A DNA stretch of 21,121 bases from Euryarchaeota archaeon UBA4 (GTDB lineage: Archaea; Thermoplasmatota; Poseidoniia; Poseidoniales; Thalassarchaeaceae). Below are positions 6,683 to 14,557 of the stretch, piece by piece. The DNA is taken from positions 1 through 21,121 of the forward strand of contig DAFQ01000003.1 in the NCBI GenBank assembly GCA_002497985.1. The letters are read 5' to 3'. Within the stretch, counting starts at the first letter, position 1, and each line of letters begins with the position of its first letter. Below the pieces are notes generated by a model. It worked only from the letters and a program-made list of their open reading frames with translations. It did no database searches and was not told where the DNA came from. Position numbers and translations under genes: made by a program.

Positions 6683-9600
6683 TCTGTGGACCATGAAACT
6701 GGTCCGAACCAGACCGAGCCTTCCTCGTTTGTGGCCTGAATCCTGCCGTAGTATGTCGTCCCGCAGCATGTCAATCCCGACACCGTTTGTGAGTGACTGC
6801 CAACGGTTGCGCTGCCGAAGCTGGCACTGCCACCCCATCCCGAGGTCTGGTTCCCCATGTCCGCCAAACCATAGTAGAACGTTAGGGTCGTATTTGTCCC
6901 ATTGTCATAGGTCTCCCAAGAAATTGTGGTGGATGTGGCGCTAGAGGGATCGGGTGAAGAGAGGTTGCGAAGAATGGCGTCGTAAACAAAGAACTCCCCC
7001 CTCAGGGGGTCATCGACCCATACTGGCAGGTGAGCGAGCGAGTCGTGGGTATTCTGGGTTAGTGGGAACCCCCAAGCGGCGTGATAAGGCGCTAAGTTGT
7101 ACCCTGTAGCGTTAGAGAGGTGCATCACCCAGGCGTTGAACTCCTCGTCCCCGGTGGATGGAACCTCTGCGGACGGGAGCGTGTAGTACACAGTCAGTGC
7201 CTCCGTAATCGGATGCCATCCCCATTCCTCCTTGATAATCAGATATGTGTCGAGTGCTGTCCAAACGGTCCAATTGGAGATGTTGGAGCCGTCGTCAAAG
7301 TAAGAATCCATTCTAATTGCCCTCTGTTCTGGGTCTACTGCGCCGTGGCCCTCCACTCCCACTAGGTCCTCCATCAGATAGACGCTCGCGAAATTGCAAC
7401 TCGTCTCAGTGGTACCTGGGAGTGTGGATGGCATCCATTGGTGGTTGTGCCCCAACTCGTGGAACATCCCCCAATCGCCATTCTCACTCATGTAGGAAAG
7501 GTTGACCACTCCCTCCACACTTAGGTCGTGCGCCATGAATGGGTATCCCGAGTGCATCCATCCTGCCGATATCTGGACATCGAAAACCGCCCTCTCCACC
7601 CTTGGCCATGGTTCGAACCCATACAACTCGTGCTCCATCGAGAGGGCTTCGTCCCACCATTCCATCAGGGCAGTGGGATTATTCAATTCCCTTATCTCAT
7701 AACTAGGGACTGTCATGATGAAATTGTGGGAAACCAACTCTGCCCAAGGAGCCGGGTTGTCCCTCTGAGAGTATATCCACTCAAAGTCGGATGACTCGTC
7801 GAGAACGAACGTTGGGGCCCTTACCGCGCCAGAGATGGTGACATCGAATTCTCCAAATTCAGATCCGGCAGGTATAGCAACATAAATCGGTCCACCGAAT
7901 GCATTTCCTACCTCTGCTGCAGACGTGCATACACCAGTGTCCTCGCATGTACCAAATGCGGTTTCGTTGTCTATCCACCAGTACCTGTGAATCTTAGAGT
8001 GCCTCTTGATTACGTCCTTCCCCCAGAGGCCGTCAGTGTGCGCACCGATGAGTATCCAGAATCCCAACTCGGCAACTTCCTCACTAACTGACACTGTGAT
8101 GACCTCTCCCGGTGGGGCGTAGAGTCCCGTGGACATCCTGATGCTGCTTCGTGCTTGCGAATAACCGAAATTCGAATCGAGGCCCGATTGATTGCCATCA
8201 ATTGAGACCGTACGAGCAATCCTGGAGGCATTGGAGGGAACCTCCCCCGGGAATTCCGTATGGCTTGGATGGACGGGTAAATCATCGGCATGAAGGCTCT
8301 GTGTGAGGGCTTCCTCCAGCCTCAGAATAACGTCGGCAACGGGATCGGCGCCCAGGTCATAACCTGTTGAGCTCCACAGTGTGCTGTATGGGATCACTGT
8401 CCATCCCGTGGAGTTTACCAATTCCCTCAAGGGAGTCCAGAACTCCAGGAAGTCCAGTGGAACGATTACAGAGCAGTCGGAAATCGAGGAGTAGGCGATT
8501 GCGGCCTCCTCTGCGGACAGCTCTATCCCCTCGACCCTGTCAGCATAAATCCCCTGAATTGCATTGTGCGGGGTGTAATAAATATCAGGGATATCGAAAT
8601 CTATGTCGTTGTACCCCCAATCCGAGGACACCATCAAACCAGTCGTCTGGGATATCTTATTTCCAGGGTAGTTGTGTGGGACATCACTGTTTGAGTATGA
8701 CCAGTACCATGCGTGACCACCCATGATGACTCCCCCTCCGCCAAGCAGGAACTGCTCTATGGCCATGTTGTCTTCGTCATCGTGCCCGTTCCAGAACTCA
8801 TCGAGCAGGCAATCTACTTGTGATAGGTCGTCTGGAGTAACTGAAAGATGGACTGAGTGCCCCTCGGCCCTGAGTTCATCCTCCCAATGATCGAATCCGG
8901 CCCCATAAGCCAAACCGACATTCGCAGCCTCGCCACAGGCCCACTCCACTGCCCTGAAGTTGAATTCGTGATTCTGTGTGACCCAGCTCTCGTGTCCGAG
9001 ACCGATCATCTTGCCCCTGCCAACGTGGCTAGCAGCCACAACAGTTGAGTCGGTCTCATCCATTCCTAGCGGGAACGACCACTTTCCTATGGGTAGGATA
9101 AGTGATGACCAGCCCCCCCAATCTGCATCATCGAGGCCACTTAGCAACTCATTCTGGTCAGCCCTCAGGTCGTGAACTGCCATCCATATGTTCAGTCCGA
9201 CTGAACCCCCCGTGTTATTCGCCCAAATGGTGTACTGTTGCCAGTCTGATCTCGCTGTTGGGATGCCCGATATTGTGCCATTCTGGAGTAGTGAAATACC
9301 TTCTGGGAGAGATGGGGAGGCTTCCCATGTGTCGATGTAAGGGCCGTCGTTAGTGGCTAGAATAGTGATGCTTTCGTTGGACTTGAACGCGAATTCATTT
9401 CCTGGCCAGTGAATGGCATCTGGGGGCATGCTGGTGATCCTGAATCCAACCTCTGTAGTGGATGAGCCCCCTGAATTATTGGCCCAAATCCTATGGTGGG
9501 TCCATGGCTGCAAGGAAGTTGAGTTACCACTAATCACTCCTGTTTCTGAGTCGAATGAGAAACCGTCTGGCAGACTTGGGCTTATCTCCCATGTCGAGGG

Positions 9601-10695
9601 ATTGCCCCCCTCGATGGATGGAGTCACGACTCCGATCCCATCCCCGATCCTGAGATCGAACTCAGAAGGCTCGTAAATCAGCCCAGTGGGCGATTCCTCT
9701 GAAACCTGAATAAGGATATTTACCGATGATGACCCCCCGGTGTTGTACGCGGTCACTGTGTACTGCAGTACTTGTTGTGGATTCAAGGGGATTCCCGTGA
9801 GTGAGCCGTCTGACTGGTCGATATTCAGGCCCTCGGGTAGAGGCGGGGAAACCGACCATGTGAGATAGCCGCCTCCGTCCACATTGGGCGTCGTGGCTAC
9901 TTCTTCACCCGTCAGCCAGAAGAATGGTTGACCTGGATACTGGAGGCTGCTAGGTGGCTCGTGTAATGTGATGATTCGCAAATGTGTAGATGCCTCTCCC
10001 CCGATATTCGAAGCCGTAATTGTGTGGTTTGAATCCCCTAATGAAGAAGGGGTGCCTTGTATCGAACCATCCTCTAGGATCTGGAAACCATCTGGGAGAG
10101 GGGGCTCGACCTCCCAAAACTCTGCGTCCCCCCCAAGGACCAATGGGGAATAGGCCTCACAATATCCGCCTATCTCGCATGAAAGTATCTCGACCTGATA
10201 CTGAACGGATGAGGGACCGGGGGGAATAACCTCGATTTCGATTAAAGAAGTTGACTGCCCGGCCGCGTTGGAGGCGATTATGGTATATCCGGTCATTATT
10301 GTCCGTGCTTCAGGAATTCCGCTTATCACTCCCGTTTGTGAATCCAATGAGAGCCCATCCGGGAGTCTTGGGTTTACCAGCCAGTTTTGCGGTCCATCGC
10401 CATTGAAACTGGGAGTTAGGGGCTGAATCTCAACACCTGAAATAATGGTCATTTCCTCGATCCCATACGAAAGTGACGATGGCATAATCATGGTCCTGCA
10501 GTAGTCTCCGGTGAAAATCTGCAAGGAAGTGCAGTCATCCTCGGTAATCACTGGGACGAAACAATCCTGATGGGAGGGATTTTCCTGACAATCAACGGCG
10601 ATTTCTAAGTCTCCACCCTGATCAAACAGGCCCAGGCACCCTGATGCCAGCATCAGAAAAGTGAGCAACAGGGCGGAGGCTCGCTCGCTGCGCAT
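6667..10695 (-). CDS. M60-family (enhancin/TCAF-like) metallopeptidase lipoprotein with five putative Ig repeats
   Basis: 1342 residues. The signal peptide ends in a clean lipobox LASGC (Cys20). Five tandem putative Ig (He_PIG) repeats occupy about 73-158, 160-245, 247-333, 335-422 and 424-508, each with a W-x(3)P-x-LP-x-G core and a GxIxGxP-type turn. Residues 520-800 look like the GATase-like domain that precedes M60 in TCAF/FAM115 proteins (GGGVIMGGHAWYWSYS at 653-668, then YPGNKI). The M60 domain (about 850-1240) has STGLYAPPGEVITV, the zinc site HELGHNHQ (H1079, E1080, H1083) and the downstream E1097 in TETSCNFASVYL, plus GYNLAPYHAAWGFPL near its end. An FN3-like domain (about 1246-1335) closes the protein. 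The zinc ligands are intact. M60 peptidases often cut mucin-like glycoproteins; a surface-tethered glycopeptide hydrolase is inferred. It has its own promoter although it lies just after glyA. Confidence 0.88.
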   Translation of the reverse strand: MRSERASALLLTFLMLASGCLGLFDQGGDLEIAVDCQENPSHQDCFVPVITEDDCTSLQIFTGDYCRTMIMPSSLSYGIEEMTIISGVEIQPLTPSFNGDGPQNWLVNPRLPDGLSLDSQTGVISGIPEARTIMTGYTIIASNAAGQSTSLIEIEVIPPGPSSVQYQVEILSCEIGGYCEAYSPLVLGGDAEFWEVEPPLPDGFQILEDGSIQGTPSSLGDSNHTITASNIGGEASTHLRIITLHEPPSSLQYPGQPFFWLTGEEVATTPNVDGGGYLTWSVSPPLPEGLNIDQSDGSLTGIPLNPQQVLQYTVTAYNTGGSSSVNILIQVSEESPTGLIYEPSEFDLRIGDGIGVVTPSIEGGNPSTWEISPSLPDGFSFDSETGVISGNSTSLQPWTHHRIWANNSGGSSTTEVGFRITSMPPDAIHWPGNEFAFKSNESITILATNDGPYIDTWEASPSLPEGISLLQNGTISGIPTARSDWQQYTIWANNTGGSVGLNIWMAVHDLRADQNELLSGLDDADWGGWSSLILPIGKWSFPLGMDETDSTVVAASHVGRGKMIGLGHESWVTQNHEFNFRAVEWACGEAANVGLAYGAGFDHWEDELRAEGHSVHLSVTPDDLSQVDCLLDEFWNGHDDEDNMAIEQFLLGGGGVIMGGHAWYWSYSNSDVPHNYPGNKISQTTGLMVSSDWGYNDIDFDIPDIYYTPHNAIQGIYADRVEGIELSAEEAAIAYSSISDCSVIVPLDFLEFWTPLRELVNSTGWTVIPYSTLWSSTGYDLGADPVADVILRLEEALTQSLHADDLPVHPSHTEFPGEVPSNASRIARTVSIDGNQSGLDSNFGYSQARSSIRMSTGLYAPPGEVITVSVSEEVAELGFWILIGAHTDGLWGKDVIKRHSKIHRYWWIDNETAFGTCEDTGVCTSAAEVGNAFGGPIYVAIPAGSEFGEFDVTISGAVRAPTFVLDESSDFEWIYSQRDNPAPWAELVSHNFIMTVPSYEIRELNNPTALMEWWDEALSMEHELYGFEPWPRVERAVFDVQISAGWMHSGYPFMAHDLSVEGVVNLSYMSENGDWGMFHELGHNHQWMPSTLPGTTETSCNFASVYLMEDLVGVEGHGAVDPEQRAIRMDSYFDDGSNISNWTVWTALDTYLIIKEEWGWHPITEALTVYYTLPSAEVPSTGDEEFNAWVMHLSNATGYNLAPYHAAWGFPLTQNTHDSLAHLPVWVDDPLRGEFFVYDAILRNLSSPDPSSATSTTISWETYDNGTNTTLTFYYGLADMGNQTSGWGGSASFGSATVGSHSQTVSGLTCCGTTYYGRIQATNEEGSVWFGPVSWSTDYLDD

Positions 10696-10718
10696 GCACT
10701 TGGGTAAAGGGAGGACGT

Positions 10719-10725
10719 GAATAAG
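10719..10725 (-). promoter_or_regulatory. TATA-like box (CTTATTC) for the M60 gene
   Basis: On the minus strand CTTATTC is centred about 27 nt before the ATG at 10695, consistent with a leaderless transcript. It lies within 10 nt of the glyA stop codon, so the M60 gene probably has its own promoter rather than relying on read-through from glyA. Confidence 0.5.
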
Positions 10726-10728
10726 TTG

Positions 10729-12009
10729 TCATGTTCCCGGATATGCGGGGCCTTCCTCGAAGCAGTACCTGACGGTCTGGAAATCGGACTTGAAAGTTGA
10801 GACTTCGGAACTGACGGAGGACGGGTCGTCCCCGTGTATCAACGCCCTTGCGAAAAAGCGTGCCACGTCCTGCATCTCATCGACGCCCATGCCCACACGG
10901 GTCAGTTCTGGGACCCCTAGCCTCAGGCCACTTGGTCCGGACATAGCCTTGGTGTCCCCTGGCAGCATATTCATGTTGGTAATTATTCCACAATCCTCGA
11001 GAGTCTGCGCTGCTCTCATTCCCGCTCCTGAATCAGGGCCCCCATGACGGGTCAAGACCTGATGGCTCTCTGTGAAACCCCTCTCTTCTGCGAGGACGTC
11101 GAATCCCTCGGATGACAATGCAGTTCCCAATGCCTGCGCGTTGGCCACGATATCCCGAGCATAATCTGCGCCGAACTCCTCGAACTCTGCCAGAGCCACG
11201 ACTTTTCCTGCAACGTGATGCAAGTGGTATGAAGAACAAGTCCCAGGGAAAATTGAGTTGTTGAGCTTCTTCTGTAGTGACTGGTCTTCTGAATTTGAGA
11301 GGAGGAAGCCGCCTTGGGGGCCGGGGAATGTCTTGTGGCTTGAACCAGTCATCACATCCGCACCCTCGTGTAAGGGATCTTGGAACCGTCCTCCTGCAAT
11401 CAGACCAAGGACATGTGCACCATCATACATCACCCTAGCTCCGACCTCGTGCGCAGCGTCGGAGAGCTCGGACAGAGGGGTCGGAAACAAGAATACTGAC
11501 TGGCCGAAGAGTGCTAGTTGTGGTTCCGTCTCTCGTATCAACGCACATGACGCGTCAATATCCGGCTCCATCCTATCCTCGTCCCACGGATATGTAACGA
11601 GATCTAGCCCTCTCAGCCCCACTGCTCCCATCCGTGCGTGAGAAATGTGGCCGCCATCCGCTGTTGACACGGCCGTTATCTTGTCTCCCGGCTTGGCGAG
11701 TGCCTTCAGGGCGCCAATGTTGGAGACTGTCCCAGAAGTCGACTGGATATTGGCGAAGCTGCAGTCGAATACTCGCTTAGCCAGTCCTATGCCTATCTCC
11801 TCAATTGTATCAAAATCGTCACATCCCTGGTAATATCGTCGCCCTGGGAGTCCCTCTGCATACCTTCCGTGCAAGTCTGAATCACACGCTTTACGAACTA
11901 ATGGACTGAGGATGTTCTCGCTGGCTATCATTGGTAGACTGTCACGATAATGCCTGCCGGATGCAACGACAGCATCGAGAACCTGCTCGGCGGCCCCTCT
12001 GGAACTCAT
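10729..12009 (-). CDS. glyA: Serine hydroxymethyltransferase (archaeal type)
   Basis: 426 residues from the ATG at 12009. It interconverts serine and glycine with a tetrahydrofolate or tetrahydropterin one-carbon carrier, using pyridoxal phosphate in the cytoplasm. Visible motifs are PMIASEN (26-32), YAEGLPGRRYYQG (50-62), MYDGAHVLGLIAG (194-206, with the cofactor-binding D196 and H199) and TGSSHKTFPGPQGG (221-234), in which K226 is the Schiff-base lysine. This last block matches archaeal enzymes closely. The frame is open upstream to 12132, but the extra 41 residues do not resemble SHMT and would run into the divergent gene's start, so ATG 12009 is preferred; the resulting length fits the family. 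It lies on the same strand as gcvPA/gcvPB but about 5 kb away. A weak TATA-like box lies upstream. Confidence 0.93.
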   Translation of the reverse strand: MSSRGAAEQVLDAVVASGRHYRDSLPMIASENILSPLVRKACDSDLHGRYAEGLPGRRYYQGCDDFDTIEEIGIGLAKRVFDCSFANIQSTSGTVSNIGALKALAKPGDKITAVSTADGGHISHARMGAVGLRGLDLVTYPWDEDRMEPDIDASCALIRETEPQLALFGQSVFLFPTPLSELSDAAHEVGARVMYDGAHVLGLIAGGRFQDPLHEGADVMTGSSHKTFPGPQGGFLLSNSEDQSLQKKLNNSIFPGTCSSYHLHHVAGKVVALAEFEEFGADYARDIVANAQALGTALSSEGFDVLAEERGFTESHQVLTRHGGPDSGAGMRAAQTLEDCGIITNMNMLPGDTKAMSGPSGLRLGVPELTRVGMGVDEMQDVARFFARALIHGDDPSSVSSEVSTFKSDFQTVRYCFEEGPAYPGT

Positions 12010-12036
12010 GACGATGCATCGAAAACAGGTCAAAGA

Positions 12037-12043
12037 GGTTAAC
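12037..12043 (-). promoter_or_regulatory. Possible TATA-like box for glyA
   Basis: GTTAACC on the minus strand lies about 31 nt before the ATG at 12009, within the 108-bp divergent region shared with the Asp-rich repeat gene. It is weaker than the other boxes in this window. Apart from the two promoter boxes I see nothing in this interval. Confidence 0.25.
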
Positions 12044-12087
12044 GGAGAATTCGGAGACATCCCTCCATCTGTGATTTCCACCCAAGC

Positions 12088-12094
12088 GTTAATT
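12088..12094 (+). promoter_or_regulatory. TATA-like box (GTTAATT) for the Asp-rich repeat gene
   Basis: GTTAATT is centred about 27 nt before the ATG at 12118, the spacing for a leaderless archaeal transcript. No Shine-Dalgarno sequence precedes the start. Confidence 0.45.
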
Positions 12095-12117
12095 GAATCG
12101 CTCCCCCTCTGAGCCTC

Positions 12118-14439
12118 ATGAGCCAACGCCACGTGCTGACTCCACTACTGATTGCCATACTGATGCTTACCTCGACCTACAACGTGTCAGCGACAGATTC
12201 TGACGGAGACGGGACGGATGACGCTTACGATGCATTCCCAAACGATCCTTGTGCTGATACTGACACCGATGGTGACGGGATGCCAGACACACTAGCAAGC
12301 GGATGCTCGGGGACATACGTAGTTGCCCACACCTCATTCGAAGACCCATTCACAATTTCTAGCGTAAAGTACACGGACACCGGCAATGAGAGCATAGACA
12401 GATATCTTTGGAATAACGCCAATGAACCTCACATCGCCCATAACCAGACCACGGGTTCTGAAATGGGCTTCTCACTATTCTACGAGTCAAATGGAGGGGT
12501 TGGGCTGACAGATGGCGACTACTTTGGGACTATCGATTACACCGGAACAGTTGGGAATTTCACAGACGGAAACAATGGCTACCAGATGTCGGACGTAGAT
12601 GGGGTTACAATTCTCCGACTGGACAACGTATCCGCTGAGACCCTCACCTTCGACATGTTCCTCCAGGATACCGCTTACGAGACCTCGAGTCCTGTTGATT
12701 ACCTGATAATAACATTCAGGGGAGCTACCTCCGATGTCTCGATTTTGAACACTACTGGGTACGACATCGATGCAAGTTTCTCGTCGTACCTAGGAACTTG
12801 GACTACAACTGCTGTAAGCATCTCTGCGGCGGGCCAAGGTTTCCTTGAAGTGGAATTCAGCTCCAATTCAGCTATGGAAGCACTCTATCTAGACAATATC
12901 GAATTTGCATCCTCATCCCAACTTGTAGAGGATGACGATGATGACAACGATGGCTGGTCGGACTCTGACGAGGCTACGTGCGGAACTGATCACCTAGACT
13001 CGTCGGACATTCCCGTGGATGCTGACTCTAACGGCATTTGCGATGCCCTGGAGGGCGACGATTTCGATGGAGATGGAATTCCAAACGACTCAGACACCGA
13101 TGATGACAACGACGGAGTGGAGGACGTGGACGATGACTTCCCCCTCGACCCCAGTGAGACGACTGACACAGACATGGATGGAACTGGGGACAATGCCGAC
13201 GATGACGATGACAATGACGGATGGCCCGACTCCATTGAGCTCGACTGCGGCTCTGACCCACTAGACTCCACAGATGTTCCAGTTGACATGGACTCCGACG
13301 GAATCTGCGACTCACTTGACGAGGACACAGACGGTGATGGCGTTCCCGATGGAGATGACGCATTCCCCGAGGACCCCACAGAATGGAATGACGCTGATGG
13401 AGATGGCAAGGGCGACAATGTCGATGACGATGATGACAATGATGGAGTTCCAGACCTCATGGAGGAGAGGTGCTTCTCAGATCCACTTGACCCTAATTCG
13501 TTACCGACCGACACCGATGGGGATGGCGAATGCGACCCAATCGACTATGATGATGATGGTGATGGTTACACGGACCAGGTGGAGGGGTGGTGTGGTTCCG
13601 ACCCTCTAGACATCAATTCGGTGCCTGTTGATTCAGACGGCGATGGCGATTGCGATACCATGGACAATGATTCCGACAATGACGGATTCGACGATGAGGG
13701 GGATGCATTTCCTGAAGATAACTCCGAGTGGTTAGACACCGATGGAGATGGGACTGGGGACAATGCTGACGACGACGACGACGGCGATGGTTGGTCGGAT
13801 AATGACGAGGGCAATTGTGGTAGCGATTGGATGGATCCCAGTTCAGTACCTGTGGACTCAGATGGAGATGGGGCGTGTGACGGGCTAGATTCCGACGATG
13901 ATGGGGACGGAGTGGACGATGTGGACGACGCGTTCCCTGATGATTCGTCTGAGTGGCTGGACACAGACTCCGATGGCGTCGGGGACAACGCCGACGAGGA
14001 TGTTGACGGTGACGGGTGGGATGACTCCACAGAGTCTGACTGCGGAAGTGATCCATTGGATAGCGCTTCTGTGCCTAGCGATATCGACTCCGATGGTGCC
14101 TGTGATGTCCTTGACCCAGATGACGACGGAGATGGAGTAGCCGATGGCGATGATGCTTTCCCGGATGATGGGGCAGAGTGGCTGGACACAGATGGGGACG
14201 GAACTGGAAACAATGCTGACGACGACGACGACGGTGACCAATTCACCGATGACTTCGAAACAGAGTGTGAGAGCAACCCCCTAGACCCAGATTCCATACC
14301 GAGTGATATTGACTCGGATGATATTTGTGATCCACTCGATGACTTCAATGACATAGAGGACAGTGATGAAACCCCTGGATTTGGGCTTGTTTCCGCACTT
14401 TCAGTTCTCGCTCTAGCAGCATTCGCACGAAGGGATTGA
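12118..14439 (+). CDS. Secreted thrombospondin type 3 repeat protein with PGF-CTERM-like tail
   Basis: 773 residues, extremely acidic. A signal peptide (1-25, VSA then T) leads to a short Asp-rich Ca-binding stretch (26-60), then a beta-rich, jelly-roll-like domain (about 64-266: SFEDPF... ending ALYLDNIEFAS) that could bind carbohydrate. Residues 270-742 are thrombospondin type 3-like Ca-binding repeats (DxDxDGxxD) arranged in modules of about 74-75 residues, each opening with DAFP(E/D)D and holding a Cys pair about 20 residues apart (CGSDP...CD), a likely disulfide. The C-terminus has the three parts of a PGF-CTERM sorting signal: PGF (753-755), a hydrophobic stretch and the basic end ARRD. 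In other archaea archaeosortase removes this tail and the protein is lipid-anchored at the cell surface. A rod-like, Ca-stiffened surface protein, perhaps an adhesin or cell-wall component, is inferred; no enzyme motif is seen. It stops one base before the CCA end of the convergent tRNA. Confidence 0.85.
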   Translation: MSQRHVLTPLLIAILMLTSTYNVSATDSDGDGTDDAYDAFPNDPCADTDTDGDGMPDTLASGCSGTYVVAHTSFEDPFTISSVKYTDTGNESIDRYLWNNANEPHIAHNQTTGSEMGFSLFYESNGGVGLTDGDYFGTIDYTGTVGNFTDGNNGYQMSDVDGVTILRLDNVSAETLTFDMFLQDTAYETSSPVDYLIITFRGATSDVSILNTTGYDIDASFSSYLGTWTTTAVSISAAGQGFLEVEFSSNSAMEALYLDNIEFASSSQLVEDDDDDNDGWSDSDEATCGTDHLDSSDIPVDADSNGICDALEGDDFDGDGIPNDSDTDDDNDGVEDVDDDFPLDPSETTDTDMDGTGDNADDDDDNDGWPDSIELDCGSDPLDSTDVPVDMDSDGICDSLDEDTDGDGVPDGDDAFPEDPTEWNDADGDGKGDNVDDDDDNDGVPDLMEERCFSDPLDPNSLPTDTDGDGECDPIDYDDDGDGYTDQVEGWCGSDPLDINSVPVDSDGDGDCDTMDNDSDNDGFDDEGDAFPEDNSEWLDTDGDGTGDNADDDDDGDGWSDNDEGNCGSDWMDPSSVPVDSDGDGACDGLDSDDDGDGVDDVDDAFPDDSSEWLDTDSDGVGDNADEDVDGDGWDDSTESDCGSDPLDSASVPSDIDSDGACDVLDPDDDGDGVADGDDAFPDDGAEWLDTDGDGTGNNADDDDDGDQFTDDFETECESNPLDPDSIPSDIDSDDICDPLDDFNDIEDSDETPGFGLVSALSVLALAAFARRD
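13135..14345 (+). repeat. Coding tandem repeats of about 222-225 bp (Ca-binding modules)
   Basis: The DAFP-like module start recurs at 13135, 13357, 13702, 13927 and 14152, giving spacings of 222, 345, 225 and 225 bp. The long interval holds an extra half module of about 120 bp with its own Cys pair. Codon choice within the Asp/Gly runs varies between copies, so the units have diverged and are not recent duplications. The repeats also create long open frames in other frames and on the opposite strand. Confidence 0.75.
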
Positions 14440-14515
14440 TGGCGCCGACAGCAGGACTTGAACCTGCGACCTGTGGATTAACAGTCCACCGCTCCACCAA
14501 CTAAGCTATGTCGGC
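14440..14515 (-). tRNA. tRNA-Asn (anticodon GTT), CCA encoded
   Basis: The minus strand folds as a complete tRNA: acceptor stem GCCGACA/TGTCGGC, D arm GCTT...GAGC, anticodon arm GTGGA-CTGTTAA-TCCAC, variable AGGTC, T arm GCAGG-TTCAAGT-CCTGC, and discriminator G, as expected for Asn. The anticodon GTT is at 14480-14482. The body is 73 nt (14443-14515) and the 3' CCA is genomically encoded at 14440-14442. There is no intron. The CCA end touches the stop codon of the convergent Asp-rich repeat gene (14437-14439) with no spacer. Confidence 0.96.
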
Positions 14516-14538
14516 CTTAGTCGCCCGCTGGTTCACCC

Positions 14539-14552
14539 ATTCATCAATGAAT
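14539..14552 (-). promoter_or_regulatory. AT-rich palindrome, possible tRNA-Asn promoter
   Basis: ATTCAT-CA-ATGAAT (plus strand) is a perfect 6-bp inverted repeat with a 2-nt centre, in the 42-bp gap between the GMP synthase stop and the tRNA 5' end. Its centre lies about 30 nt before the tRNA start, a suitable TATA position. It could instead mark the 3' end of the upstream operon. Confidence 0.35.
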
Positions 14553-14557
14553 CGGAA

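Noticed and set aside
12010..12132. 41-codon N-terminal extension of glyA
   Set aside because: The residues are unlike SHMT, the total length would exceed the family norm, and the extension would cover the divergent gene's promoter and start codon.
12928..14345. Periodic DNA repeats considered as a CRISPR array
   Set aside because: The units are about 222-225 bp, in frame, diverged and protein-coding; there are no short identical repeats with unique spacers.
13566..14354. Long Ser/Pro-rich antisense open frame (262 codons) over the Asp-rich repeats, with similar ones at 12990-13514 and 13028-13363
   Set aside because: They are the reverse complement of GAT/GAC/GAT-GGx repeats (Asp/Gly becomes Ser/Pro/Arg). 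They have no start signals, no domains and only low-complexity composition.
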